Shown piece after piece: positions 9,901 through 17,273 of a stretch of DNA of 64,000 nucleotides; the first letter of the stretch is position 1; the number at the start of each line of letters is the position of its first letter. This DNA comes from an uncultured Psychroserpens sp. (GTDB lineage: Bacteria; Bacteroidota; Bacteroidia; Flavobacteriales; Flavobacteriaceae). The stretch spans positions 186,001 to 250,000 of the forward strand of contig NZ_CANMVN010000005.1 in the NCBI RefSeq assembly GCF_947501425.1. Direction: 5' to 3'. Below the pieces are notes generated by a model. That model saw nothing but the letters and a program-made list of their open reading frames with translations, did no database searches and was not told where the DNA came from. A program made the translations under genes and the position numbers.

Positions 9901-10001
9901 CCAGTTGCTTGATCTACAACTGTTCCTTTTACTGTTACATTTTGACTAAATGCACATACTGTAAACAGTAAAAAAACTAAGGATAAGAGTTTTGTTGTCA
10001 T
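6975..10001 (-). CDS. susC: SusC/RagA-family TonB-dependent outer-membrane transporter
   Basis: 1008 residues. Signal peptide (to about VCAFSQ), then a carboxypeptidase-regulatory-like domain (VKGTVVDQATGQPLPGVNIL, to about residue 95), a TonB-box region (DEVVVIGYGTQKKKEITGAV), a plug domain with the family signature (ISIRGVSTNGDNRPLILVDG), and a beta barrel ending in aromatic LGMNLKF. It imports oligosaccharides across the outer membrane with energy from TonB-ExbBD. It is the first gene of the operon susC-susD-two glycan-binding lipoproteins. No HTCS, SusR or anti-sigma/ECF regulator gene is adjacent, and there is no N-terminal extension for sigma-factor signalling. Confidence 0.95.
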   Translation of the reverse strand: MTTKLLSLVFLLFTVCAFSQNVTVKGTVVDQATGQPLPGVNILVKNTAKGASTDFDGNFTIPDVSINSTLVFTYLGYKEQEFIVANTNPINISLVEDTESLDEVVVIGYGTQKKKEITGAVAVVSSETIENLKPTRIEQALQGQVAGVNITSQSGSPGAAATISIRGVSTNGDNRPLILVDGNVIEDLSVINPNDIETLNVLKDATAGIYGVRAANGVILITTKTGRKNRPLTVDINTYGGFQQTTRKIPSLNATEYALLVNEAFAANGEDLVFPDVSGLGQGTDWQDEVFQNAALYNVNATLSGGKEKSSYAYGASFLSQDGIVGGSKSNFSRITQRLNYSLDFLDNFKLNSGLIFTHTNRKSLAENGLGSVLFNALNMAPTFSVRDENGAYTIAEGLGNEVINPLAQIDNTFNRGFVDKIAGNISLSYNFLENFTVQANYQFNYAETESNVFNPVAFFGSGKVFNRDRNEVVINNNIFRDYTFDAFLKYEKKFNDTHNLSVLVGTSVFKTEGFFSGFVGFDIPGNTVANATLEQASDIQNIFPNGNAQFDARLLSYFTRLQYDYKGKYLLSAVLRRDGSTKFGPENKFGIFPSASVGWIVSEENFMQNNDVLSFLKLRASYGILGNDRIPDFRFVSLLNGEGTYVIDNELVFGTAIGAVSNPEIRWEKQKTLDIGVDAKLFNNRVDITADYYKKRTEDLLIVPQVSGILGVGAPGSGAPVVNAGIVENKGFEFSIGYNQVVNDDFNFSVRYNIATLDNNVVEVSADGDFLSGGAFGVGQDPPARMEEGFPIGYFRGFVTDGIFQNQAEVDAYPTINDAVQPGDLRFVDINNDGVIDDNDRTNIGDPLPDATMGLNLSFEYKNFDFQAYAFASVGNDIVRNYERNQPLTNRSVYYLDRWTGEGTSNSFPRATSGANSNSLFSDFFVEDGDFIRLQNVQLGYTLSDKILEGSKISKLRFYVSASNLLTLTEYRGYDPTASTGEAIGGGIDYGFYPTPKTFLLGMNLKF

Positions 10002-10034
10002 ATAATTGATTGTTATGTTGTAAACTTAGGGGAG

Positions 10035-10136
10035 CATACTGATAATTCCACAAAAAAAGCCTATACAAAAAACATACAATTCAAAAAAGAGTTGAAAATA
10101 TTATAGAATACTTAAAATACGCCAATTATCAGTATG
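10035..10136. repeat. 13-bp perfect inverted repeat flanking 76 bp upstream of susC
   Basis: CATACTGATAATT at 10035-10047 is matched by its exact reverse complement AATTATCAGTATG at 10124-10136. Spacing is too long for a simple terminator. Two operator half-sites for a looping regulator, or the ends of a very small MITE-like element, are both possible; no target-site duplication is visible next to it. Confidence 0.6.
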
Positions 10137-10188
10137 TTTAAGATAAAACAAAAAAGGCATAACTACAACGATGTAGTTAAAACAGTCT

Positions 10189-10210
10189 TAATGTTGTGGT
10201 AATGTTGTGG
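10189..10210. repeat. Two abutting 11-bp direct repeats (TAATGTTGTGG)
   Basis: TAATGTTGTGG occurs at 10189-10199 and again at 10200-10210, a period of about one helical turn, so a protein could contact both copies on the same face. They lie ~190 bp before the susC start and may be an activator site. Confidence 0.55.
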
Positions 10211-10359
10211 TAACTTTAAGGGTTTGTTAGGATTTATTAAAACGTTGTATGGCTAATTAAAATACAGAAACATAAAACACATCTACTATAAGGTAGTTTT
10301 TTTTAACGTTGAGTTAACAATAAAATAAAAGATGTTGTAATTAAATTATTTTAAGAATT

Positions 10360-11868
10360 CTATAATTTGAACCAAGAATCGATGATGTCATCCTCTGAAG
10401 TATTCGTGGATACTAACGATTTATGTATAAACTCATTGGTTTCACCTTGATAGTCATAATCTTTAGACCATTCTTGATGATGCTTTGCCAATTGTTTAAT
10501 GCTACTGCATACAAAAGCCATTTCTTCGTTAGTAGTTGTAGGATGAATAGACATACGAATCCAACCTGGCTTACGTACCAGATCACCAATGGATATTTCA
10601 TTGGTCAGTTCATGACTGGTTTGCTGATCTACATGGAGTAAAAAATGACCGTAGGTACCAGCACAACTACAACCACCTCGTGTTTGTATTCCGAAGCGAT
10701 CATTTAATAGTTTCACACCTAGGTTATAATGCAGATCATCTATATAAAATGAAATAACGCCCAATCGGTCTTGGTGTTGACCAGCAAGAATATTAATGTT
10801 TTCAATTGGAGACAGTTCATCAAAGACTGTTTGTACTAACTCATGTTCACGTTTGAGAATATTAGTAACACCCATTTGTTCTTTAAGCTTAATAGCTAAA
10901 GCCGTTTTTATAGTTTGCAAAAAACCAGGTGTACCACCATCTTCTCTATCTTCTATATTATCAATATATTTATGTTCTCCCCATGGATTTGTCCAACTTA
11001 CAGTTCCTCCTCCAGGACAATCAGGAATCATATTCTTGTACAACTTCTTATTAAAAATCAAAACACCTGACGTACCTGGTCCTCCCAAAAACTTATGTGG
11101 TGAAAAGAAAATAGCATCCAAATTTTGAAGTTCGTTTTCCGGATGCATATCAATATCAACATAAGGTGCAGAACAGGCAAAATCAACAAAACAAACACCT
11201 CCATGTTTGTGCATTAATTCTGCAATATCATGATATGGTGTTTGAATACCTGTAACATTAGAACCTCCAATCACTGAAGCAATCTTTAGTGTACGATTTT
11301 TATACTTCTCTAATAAGTCTTCTAAATTTTTTAAACTGAATAAACCGTTATCATCTGGAGGAATTACCTCAACCTTAGCAATGGTCTCTAACCATGACGT
11401 TTGGTTTGAGTGGTGTTCCATATGTGTTACAAAAACAACAGGACGAATTTCATCTGGAACAGAAGTATATTTCCTCAAGTTTTCAGGCACTTTTAAACCA
11501 AGTATACGCTGAAATTTATTAACAACACCTGTCATGCCATTTCCTGAAACGATTAAAACATCATCATCATTACAATTGACATGCGCTTTAATGATATGTT
11601 TGGCTTCGTGGTATGCTTTAGTCATTGCTGTACCAGAAACTGTCGTCTCTGTATGTGTATTGGCTACAAAAGGTCCGAATTCGTTACACAATTTCTCTTC
11701 AATAGGTCTGTATAATCGTCCGGAAGCAGTCCAATCGGTATAAATAATTTTTTGGGTTCCAAAAGGCGATTCAAACTCTTGATCTATACCAATAATATGG
11801 TCTCTGAATTGATTAAAATACAATTCAAGCTCAGATGGTATAGATGAAGTTTGTTCCGTAGAAATCAT
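10360..11868 (-). CDS. PLP-dependent class V aminotransferase / cysteine-desulfurase-like enzyme
   Basis: 502 residues, fold type I. The PLP lysine is Lys259 in FFSPHKFLGGPGTSG; Asp229 in VCFVDFACSAPY would hold the pyridine nitrogen, and THMEHHSN (around 149-154) is the usual ring-stacking segment. A late cysteine-rich loop, RGGCSCAGTYGH, occupies the place of the catalytic loop of cysteine desulfurases, so sulfur or selenium chemistry is possible, but there is no isc/suf partner nearby. It is longer than IscS/SufS (~400 residues), with an added C-terminal tail. The exact substrate is unknown. It precedes an AT-rich 358-bp gap and is 24 bp downstream of glmM. Confidence 0.8.
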   Translation of the reverse strand: MISTEQTSSIPSELELYFNQFRDHIIGIDQEFESPFGTQKIIYTDWTASGRLYRPIEEKLCNEFGPFVANTHTETTVSGTAMTKAYHEAKHIIKAHVNCNDDDVLIVSGNGMTGVVNKFQRILGLKVPENLRKYTSVPDEIRPVVFVTHMEHHSNQTSWLETIAKVEVIPPDDNGLFSLKNLEDLLEKYKNRTLKIASVIGGSNVTGIQTPYHDIAELMHKHGGVCFVDFACSAPYVDIDMHPENELQNLDAIFFSPHKFLGGPGTSGVLIFNKKLYKNMIPDCPGGGTVSWTNPWGEHKYIDNIEDREDGGTPGFLQTIKTALAIKLKEQMGVTNILKREHELVQTVFDELSPIENINILAGQHQDRLGVISFYIDDLHYNLGVKLLNDRFGIQTRGGCSCAGTYGHFLLHVDQQTSHELTNEISIGDLVRKPGWIRMSIHPTTTNEEMAFVCSSIKQLAKHHQEWSKDYDYQGETNEFIHKSLVSTNTSEDDIIDSWFKL

Positions 11869-11892
11869 ATCATACAGCTTTTTGCGAAGATA

Positions 11893-13281
11893 CTAAATAT
11901 TTGCGATTGCCTTAATCTCTGATATTATACGATCTGCAAGTTCATTAGCCTCTTTCTGACTAGGAGCTTCGGTATAAATTCTTATTATAGGCTCGGTATT
12001 ACTTTTTCTTAAGTGAACCCAAGAATTAGCAAAGTCGATCTTTACACCATCAATAGTGGTTAGGTTTTCTTCGGAATACTTCTCCTCCATAGCCTTTAAC
12101 AATCCGTCAACGTCCAACTCAGGTGTTAACTGAATTTTTTTCTTGCTCATGTAATAACTAGGATATGATGCTCTAAGTTCGCTTACAGACATATTCCCTT
12201 CAGCAAGTAAGCTGAGAAACAATGCTACTCCAACAAGGGCGTCTCTTCCGTAGTGTAACTCAGGATAGATAATTCCACCATTACCTTCGCCTCCTATGAT
12301 AGCATTATTTTTCTTCATTAAGTCCACCACATTAACCTCTCCCACAGCACTAGCTTCATAAGTACCTCCATGCTTTTCGGTAATATCACGAAGTGCTCTG
12401 GTTGAACTCATATTACTTACCGTATTCCCAGGTGTTTTGCTAAGCACATAATCGGCACAAGCTACCAATGTATATTCTTCTCCAAACATGTCACCCTTTT
12501 CATCCATAAAAGCTAAACGATCCACATCAGGATCTACAACAATTCCAAAATCAGCATGTTCTCTTACCACAGCTTCAGACAAATCGGTTAAATGTTCTTT
12601 TAAGGGTTCTGGATTGTGAGGAAAATGTCCGTTAGGTTCACAATACAACTTAACAGGATGAACACCCAATCGCTCTAATAATAATGGGATGGCAATACCT
12701 CCTGTTGAATTTACGCCATCAACAACAACCTTAAAATTAGCCTTTTCAATAGCGTCTTTATTAACTAGGTCCATTGCCAGAACTTCATCGATATGCATAT
12801 CAATGTATGCATCATTTACTGTGATTTTCCCTAGGTTATCCACATCAGCAAAAGACATCTCATCAGCTTCTGCAATTTTTAAAATTTTTGCACCTTCTTC
12901 TGCATTTAAAAACTCACCTTTAGCGTCTAATAGCTTGAGAGCATTCCATTGCTTCGGATTATGACTTGCAGTTAAAATGATACCACCATCGGCATGTTCC
13001 ATAGGTACTGCTACTTCAACAGTAGGTGTTGTTGATAAACCAAGATCAATAACATGAATTCCTAAACCAACCAGAGTGTTCATTACTAAATTCTGAATCA
13101 TTTCTCCGGAAATTCTAGCATCTCGCCCAACAACAACTCTGTAGTGTTCTTTATTGCGTTGTTGTTTTATCCAAGTCCCGTAAGCCGAAGCAAATTTAAC
13201 AGCATCGATTGGTGTTAAATTATCACCCACATGTCCGCCAATAGTTCCACGTATTCCTGAGATAGATTTTATAAGTGTCAT
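11893..13281 (-). CDS. glmM: Phosphoglucosamine mutase (phosphohexomutase family)
   Basis: 462 residues, normal for the family. All four signature loops are visible: TASHNP with the phosphoserine Ser106, DPDVDRL for Mg2+, GGEGNGG for sugar binding, and RKSNTEPIIRIYTEA for phosphate binding. GlmM turns glucosamine-6-P into glucosamine-1-P for UDP-GlcNAc, peptidoglycan and lipid A. Relatives with this architecture can also be phosphomannomutases, so the substrate call is by similarity to the Bacteroidota GlmM type. Its ATG overlaps the stop of the acyltransferase-3 gene upstream (TAATG on the minus strand), implying translational coupling. Confidence 0.85.
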   Translation of the reverse strand: MTLIKSISGIRGTIGGHVGDNLTPIDAVKFASAYGTWIKQQRNKEHYRVVVGRDARISGEMIQNLVMNTLVGLGIHVIDLGLSTTPTVEVAVPMEHADGGIILTASHNPKQWNALKLLDAKGEFLNAEEGAKILKIAEADEMSFADVDNLGKITVNDAYIDMHIDEVLAMDLVNKDAIEKANFKVVVDGVNSTGGIAIPLLLERLGVHPVKLYCEPNGHFPHNPEPLKEHLTDLSEAVVREHADFGIVVDPDVDRLAFMDEKGDMFGEEYTLVACADYVLSKTPGNTVSNMSSTRALRDITEKHGGTYEASAVGEVNVVDLMKKNNAIIGGEGNGGIIYPELHYGRDALVGVALFLSLLAEGNMSVSELRASYPSYYMSKKKIQLTPELDVDGLLKAMEEKYSEENLTTIDGVKIDFANSWVHLRKSNTEPIIRIYTEAPSQKEANELADRIISEIKAIANI

Positions 13282-14369
13282 TATCTAAATTTTGTTTTTA
13301 GTTTTAAAAAATAAGTTTCAAAATACTTGTAAGACAAATGAGCCAAAAGTATAGTTATTGCAAAAGTCAATATATAAATTAAAAGTATTGTTATCGTTTC
13401 ATTAAAAATTTCAAGCTTTTGAATTTTAAGCATTAAGAAGACTACTAGGTTTAAGGCAATTACATGGTACATATAAATACCATAAGAAATATGTCCTAAG
13501 TGATTCAAAAACCTGTTTTTAATGGCTTTACCAAGATTATTATGAGCTAAGGTATGAATGAATAATCCAAATAATACCATTGTAAATGCATTTCTCATCC
13601 AACGCTCATTAAACATGAACAGATCTGTAGTAAAATACAATAAAGTTGCTAATGAGATCAGCACTGGAAAAATCGTATAATATTTTAAAAACTCTAATTT
13701 TTGCTTCTCTTCCAGAATAGCTACAATGCCTCCTGAGAACAACAAGAAATATACAAATTTATAGGTTCTTAAAACCTCAAAACTACTCAGGTGATACACA
13801 ATAAAATACACTAGAGTTAAAACCGACAAAACTAATAGTACACTATTTTTCCGAATAAAAAACAATAATGGCGCTATCATCAAATAGAATTGCTCTTCAA
13901 TACCAATAGACCACAGCACTTCCAAAATACCTCCTGGAGCGTATAGCTTTCCGAATACATTAGGTATAAAAAAAGTGGTCATCAAAACGCCTTCTCCCAA
14001 ACTATAATTGTTTTCAAAAGGAATACCAAGTATTGGCAAAATAGTCCAGTAAAATACAAATCCGAAGATCACTATAAGATAATATAAAGGAAAGATCCTT
14101 AGAATTCTTCTCATGTAAAATTTCCGAATAGAAAACGCCTCACGTTGCTTATATCTGTAGATCAATCTAATAATTAAAAAACCGCTCAACACAAAAAACA
14201 TATACACCGCTTCCGTACCTCGCTGAAAAACAGGAATATCAAAAACATACGGAAGACCTTGATTTTTGCTAAGCTGTGGAATATGAAACACCATAACCAA
14301 TGATGCCAATATAAAGCGTAAGGGATCTAAATTTGGTAATCTATCCAAGTTTAAAAATTTAGAACTCAA
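13281..14369 (-). CDS. Acyltransferase-3 (OafA/YrhL-like) integral membrane protein
   Basis: 362 residues with about ten hydrophobic helices. It begins with the family start region (NLDPLRFILASLVMVFHI, with the catalytic-type Arg and His) and has EQFYL in WSIGIEEQFYL. Members O-acetylate or succinylate cell-envelope sugars. No C-terminal SGNH domain is present. The start is TTG at 14367-14369: an in-frame TAA lies shortly upstream and no ATG intervenes. Only 19 bp separate this start from the divergent AcpH-like ATG, so the two promoters must overlap or the mRNAs have almost no leader. It is coupled to glmM, which points to envelope glycan work. Confidence 0.85.
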   Translation of the reverse strand: MSSKFLNLDRLPNLDPLRFILASLVMVFHIPQLSKNQGLPYVFDIPVFQRGTEAVYMFFVLSGFLIIRLIYRYKQREAFSIRKFYMRRILRIFPLYYLIVIFGFVFYWTILPILGIPFENNYSLGEGVLMTTFFIPNVFGKLYAPGGILEVLWSIGIEEQFYLMIAPLLFFIRKNSVLLVLSVLTLVYFIVYHLSSFEVLRTYKFVYFLLFSGGIVAILEEKQKLEFLKYYTIFPVLISLATLLYFTTDLFMFNERWMRNAFTMVLFGLFIHTLAHNNLGKAIKNRFLNHLGHISYGIYMYHVIALNLVVFLMLKIQKLEIFNETITILLIYILTFAITILLAHLSYKYFETYFLKLKTKFR

Positions 14370-14388
14370 AAATACATATATTTATTGA

Positions 14389-15000
14389 ATGAATTTTCTA
14401 GCCCACATTTATCTATCTAATAACGAAAATGAAGTTACGATTGGTAATTTTATTGCTGATGGCATTAGAGGAAAACACTATAAAACCTTTCCTCCTGGTA
14501 TACAAAAAGGAATTCTCTTGCATAGGCAAATAGACACCTTCACAGATGCACATCCAACAGTAAGACAGAGTACCAAACGCTTACATAAAAACTATGGTCA
14601 CTATAGTGGTGTGATTGTCGATATATTATATGATCATTTTCTTGCAAAAAACTGGAAGCACTATTCTGAAACGCCTTTGGAAATTTACATTCAACGCTTC
14701 TATAAGCTAATGGAAGATAATTTTGAAATATTGCCTTTAAAGACCCAGCATATGTTACCACATATGATCTCGGGTAATTGGCTATCTACTTATGCTGAGA
14801 TTGATGGTATTCAAAAGGTATTGAACGGCATGAACCGACGTACTAAAAACAGATCAGGCATGAATAAAGCTACCTCAGAACTCAGAGAATTCTACACGGA
14901 GTTTGAAACAGAGTTTACCTCTTTTTTTGATGAGCTGATTGTGTTTTCCAATGATATATTAAAAGAACTTGAGACAAAATTTGCCGATGAGAATCAATAG
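14389..15000 (+). CDS. acpH: Acyl-carrier-protein phosphodiesterase-like protein (DUF479/AcpH family)
   Basis: 203 residues, starting MNFLAHIYLS and continuing IGNFIADGIRG and LHRQIDTFTDAHP, the His/Asp-rich signature of the AcpH family. AcpH removes the phosphopantetheine arm from acyl carrier protein; the family belongs to the HD-like metal hydrolases. In Bacteroidota the activity has, to my knowledge, not been shown, so treat the name as a family label. Length matches E. coli AcpH (~193). The 3' end overlaps the gamma-glutamyltransferase gene by 14 bp. Confidence 0.8.
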   Translation: MNFLAHIYLSNNENEVTIGNFIADGIRGKHYKTFPPGIQKGILLHRQIDTFTDAHPTVRQSTKRLHKNYGHYSGVIVDILYDHFLAKNWKHYSETPLEIYIQRFYKLMEDNFEILPLKTQHMLPHMISGNWLSTYAEIDGIQKVLNGMNRRTKNRSGMNKATSELREFYTEFETEFTSFFDELIVFSNDILKELETKFADENQ

Positions 15001-16717
15001 TAAAATTTTAATACTAGTTTTCCTTTGCTTAGCATATTCCTGTAAACGAGAAGTCCCTATAATTTCTAAACGCGGACTCACAACAGAAAATGCAATGGTA
15101 GTGTCTGCTCGTGCTGAAGCTTCAAAAATCGGAAGAAACATTCTCAAACAAGGTGGAAATGCTTTTGATGCTATGTTTGCTACCGAAATGGCCTTGGCGG
15201 TCACCTACCCTTATGCAGGAAATCTTGGAGGTGGTGGATTTATGGTTTACCGTTTAAATAATGGCGAAATCGGAGCGCTAGACTATCGTGAAAAAGCGCC
15301 TTTGGCTGCCAGTAGAGATATGTATTTAGATTCCCTCGGAAATGTCATTCCTAACAAAAGTACAGTAGGTGCATATGCTGTAGGTGTACCCGGAACAATT
15401 GCTGGAATTTTCAAAGCACATGAAAAATTTGGAAGTCTTCCTGTTGAAACACTTTTAAAACCAGTGATTGCATTAGCAGAAAACGGATTTATAGTCACAA
15501 AAAAACAACACAAACGATTTGCTGAGTATGACAGTATTTTTACTGTAGTCAACGGAAAACAAATCCCTTTCAATAGAACCGTAGTTGCAAAATCAATTTT
15601 CAAAAATAAAGCCTTAGCAGAAACCTTAAAACGCATTGCCAAATATGGTCGCGATGAATTTTATACTGGTGAAACAGCTACAAGATTGGTTGAATTTATA
15701 AATCAAAAGGGAGGCATCATTACTACTGAAGATCTCGCGCTATATGAAGCGCAATGGCGAGAACCTATTACATTTAAATACGATAACCTCAATATCATTT
15801 CTATGTCGCCACCTTCAAGTGGCGGACTGTGTCTAGCACAAATCATGAAAATGGTAGAGCCCTATGATATCAGCCAGTATGGTCCTAATTCATTAGAAGC
15901 GATGCAGGTAATGGTAGAAGCTGAAAAACTAGCTTATGCAGATCGTAGTTATTTTTTAGGCGATCCCGATTTTGTAAATATTCCAATAGATGAATTGCTT
16001 GATGACGACTACCTGAAAGATCGCATGAAACGTTTTTCATTTGACAAGCCAATACCTTCAGATTCTATTTCCTACGGAACGCTTCCAAATTACACTATGG
16101 AAATTTCTGAACACTTACAATTTCAGGAGTATGAAGAAACCACCCACTACTCTATTGTAGACCAATTTGGCAATGCTGTATCTGCAACGTCTACCCTAAA
16201 TGGTGCTTATGGTTCAAAACTCTATGCTGATGAATTGGGCTTTTTCCTAAACAACGAAATGGACGATTTTAGTAGTAAACCTGGTGTGCCAAATGTTTAC
16301 GGCCTTATAGGCGGAAAAGCCAATGCCATTGCACCTCAAAAACGCATGTTAAGTGCTATGACACCTACCATAGTAGAAAAAGACAATCAACTGTATATGG
16401 TGGTGGGCACGCCTGGAGGCTCTACCATTATTACTTCTGTCTTACAAACCATAATGAATGTACACGAATTTAATATGACCATGCAAGAGGCAGTAGATGC
16501 ACCACGTTTTCATCACCAATGGTTGCCAGATCAAATACGAATGGAAGTTAATTCATTTTCTGAGGACTTACTGGAACAACTTGATGATAAAGGTTACTAT
16601 GTAAACATTGAAGCGCCTCCCATAACTGCTAAGGTAGATGCCATTTTGGTTTTAGACGATGGTACTCTGGAAGGTGGTGCCGATCATCGAGGTGATGATG
16701 CAGCTGATGGATTTTAA
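14987..16717 (+). CDS. ggt: Gamma-glutamyltransferase (T3 family), lipoprotein form
   Basis: 576 residues from ATG 14987; an upstream in-frame TTG at 14969 is less likely because the signal peptide begins cleanly at MRINSKIL and ends in lipobox LAYSC. The autoprocessing site is TTHYS, whose second Thr becomes the nucleophile of the small subunit; the gamma-glutamyl site residues MTPTIV and the loop TPGGSTI follow. It hydrolyses or transfers the gamma-glutamyl group of glutathione in the periplasm. Ends GGADHRGDDAADGF, typical of the family. Overlaps acpH by 14 bp and is likely co-transcribed with it. Confidence 0.93.
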   Translation: MRINSKILILVFLCLAYSCKREVPIISKRGLTTENAMVVSARAEASKIGRNILKQGGNAFDAMFATEMALAVTYPYAGNLGGGGFMVYRLNNGEIGALDYREKAPLAASRDMYLDSLGNVIPNKSTVGAYAVGVPGTIAGIFKAHEKFGSLPVETLLKPVIALAENGFIVTKKQHKRFAEYDSIFTVVNGKQIPFNRTVVAKSIFKNKALAETLKRIAKYGRDEFYTGETATRLVEFINQKGGIITTEDLALYEAQWREPITFKYDNLNIISMSPPSSGGLCLAQIMKMVEPYDISQYGPNSLEAMQVMVEAEKLAYADRSYFLGDPDFVNIPIDELLDDDYLKDRMKRFSFDKPIPSDSISYGTLPNYTMEISEHLQFQEYEETTHYSIVDQFGNAVSATSTLNGAYGSKLYADELGFFLNNEMDDFSSKPGVPNVYGLIGGKANAIAPQKRMLSAMTPTIVEKDNQLYMVVGTPGGSTIITSVLQTIMNVHEFNMTMQEAVDAPRFHHQWLPDQIRMEVNSFSEDLLEQLDDKGYYVNIEAPPITAKVDAILVLDDGTLEGGADHRGDDAADGF

Positions 16718-16749
16718 CTAATAATACCTCTAATTAGATTTTATATTAA

Positions 16750-17166
16750 ATGCAACTAAAAAAAATCAAAATCATTGTGAAGCATATTTTAATAGTTATT
16801 ATTTTTCTAACAGCAACCTTGTCGTTCGCTCAAACCGATTGTCAAAAATTTAAAATCGGTAATTTTCAAAATGTTGAAGATGGTGTTGTAGCTGCGAAAC
16901 TCAAAAGAAACGATTCTATCCAGATTGAAGAATATGGACCAATTAAAGTCAAGTTAAAAATAAATTGGATAGATGATTGCAACTACAAGCTCATATTTGT
17001 AGAAGGAAACGAAGCGTTTTGGAACTCCAGACCAAAAGATAAACCTACTCCCGACCTATTTGTTAGAATTATTGAAGTCAAGGAACGTTCGTACATTCAG
17101 GAAGCAAGATTTGAACATGAGAAAGCATTCAATTATAAGAGTGAAATCTTCAGAGTTGAAGACTAA
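16750..17166 (+). CDS. Small exported protein conserved in Flavobacteriaceae, function unknown
   Basis: 138 residues: signal peptide to about LSFAQ, then a compact domain with two cysteines (TDCQKFKIG and DDCNYKL) that could form a disulfide. The pattern (CxxFKxGxF ... RNDSIQIEE) is that of a family often mislabelled 'DNA topoisomerase IV' in flavobacterial genomes; there is nothing of a topoisomerase here. Role unknown. It follows ggt by 32 bp and may share its transcript. Confidence 0.7.
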   Translation: MQLKKIKIIVKHILIVIIFLTATLSFAQTDCQKFKIGNFQNVEDGVVAAKLKRNDSIQIEEYGPIKVKLKINWIDDCNYKLIFVEGNEAFWNSRPKDKPTPDLFVRIIEVKERSYIQEARFEHEKAFNYKSEIFRVED

Positions 17167-17230
17167 ACGCTTAGGTGTTTAAAATCAATCTAATTTAACA
17201 CTTTTAAAACCAATCGTTTCTACATTTTTG

Positions 17231-17238
17231 TATCTTTA
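17231..17238 (+). promoter_or_regulatory. Probable -7 promoter element for the Tricorn-like protease
   Basis: TATCTTTA, one base off the TAnnTTTG consensus, lies 35 bp before the ATG at 17274 in a 107-bp gap. No definite -33 TTG is seen. Confidence 0.4.
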
Positions 17239-17273
17239 GGTTTATAATTAATGTCTGTTTAAACCAACCCAAT

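Larger units (their letters stand above)
10002..10359 (-). promoter_or_regulatory. Non-coding susC leader/regulatory region rich in short repeats
   Basis: 358 bp without a gene, between susC and the aminotransferase gene (both minus strand). It holds three symmetric or repeated motifs: a 13-bp inverted repeat with its arms 76 bp apart (10035-10047 and 10124-10136), a small palindrome AACTAC-N6-GTAGTT at 10161-10178, and two abutting 11-bp direct repeats at 10189-10210. It is very AT-rich. I do not find a clear TAnnTTTG element on the minus strand, so the susC promoter is not placed exactly. Confidence 0.55.

Noticed and set aside
10283-10304. CTAC-N6-GTAG followed by a T run, looking like a terminator
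   Set aside because: Only a 4-bp stem, and no plus-strand gene ends before it; the T run is on the wrong strand for the flanking minus-strand genes.
16750-17166. Naming the 138-residue exported protein 'DNA topoisomerase IV'
   Set aside because: It has a signal peptide and none of the topoisomerase domains; the label is an error carried over in databases.
17161-17180. Short hairpin (AAACGC/GTGTTT) after the 138-residue protein
   Set aside because: No T tract follows, and the stem includes a wobble pair, so it is weak as a terminator.
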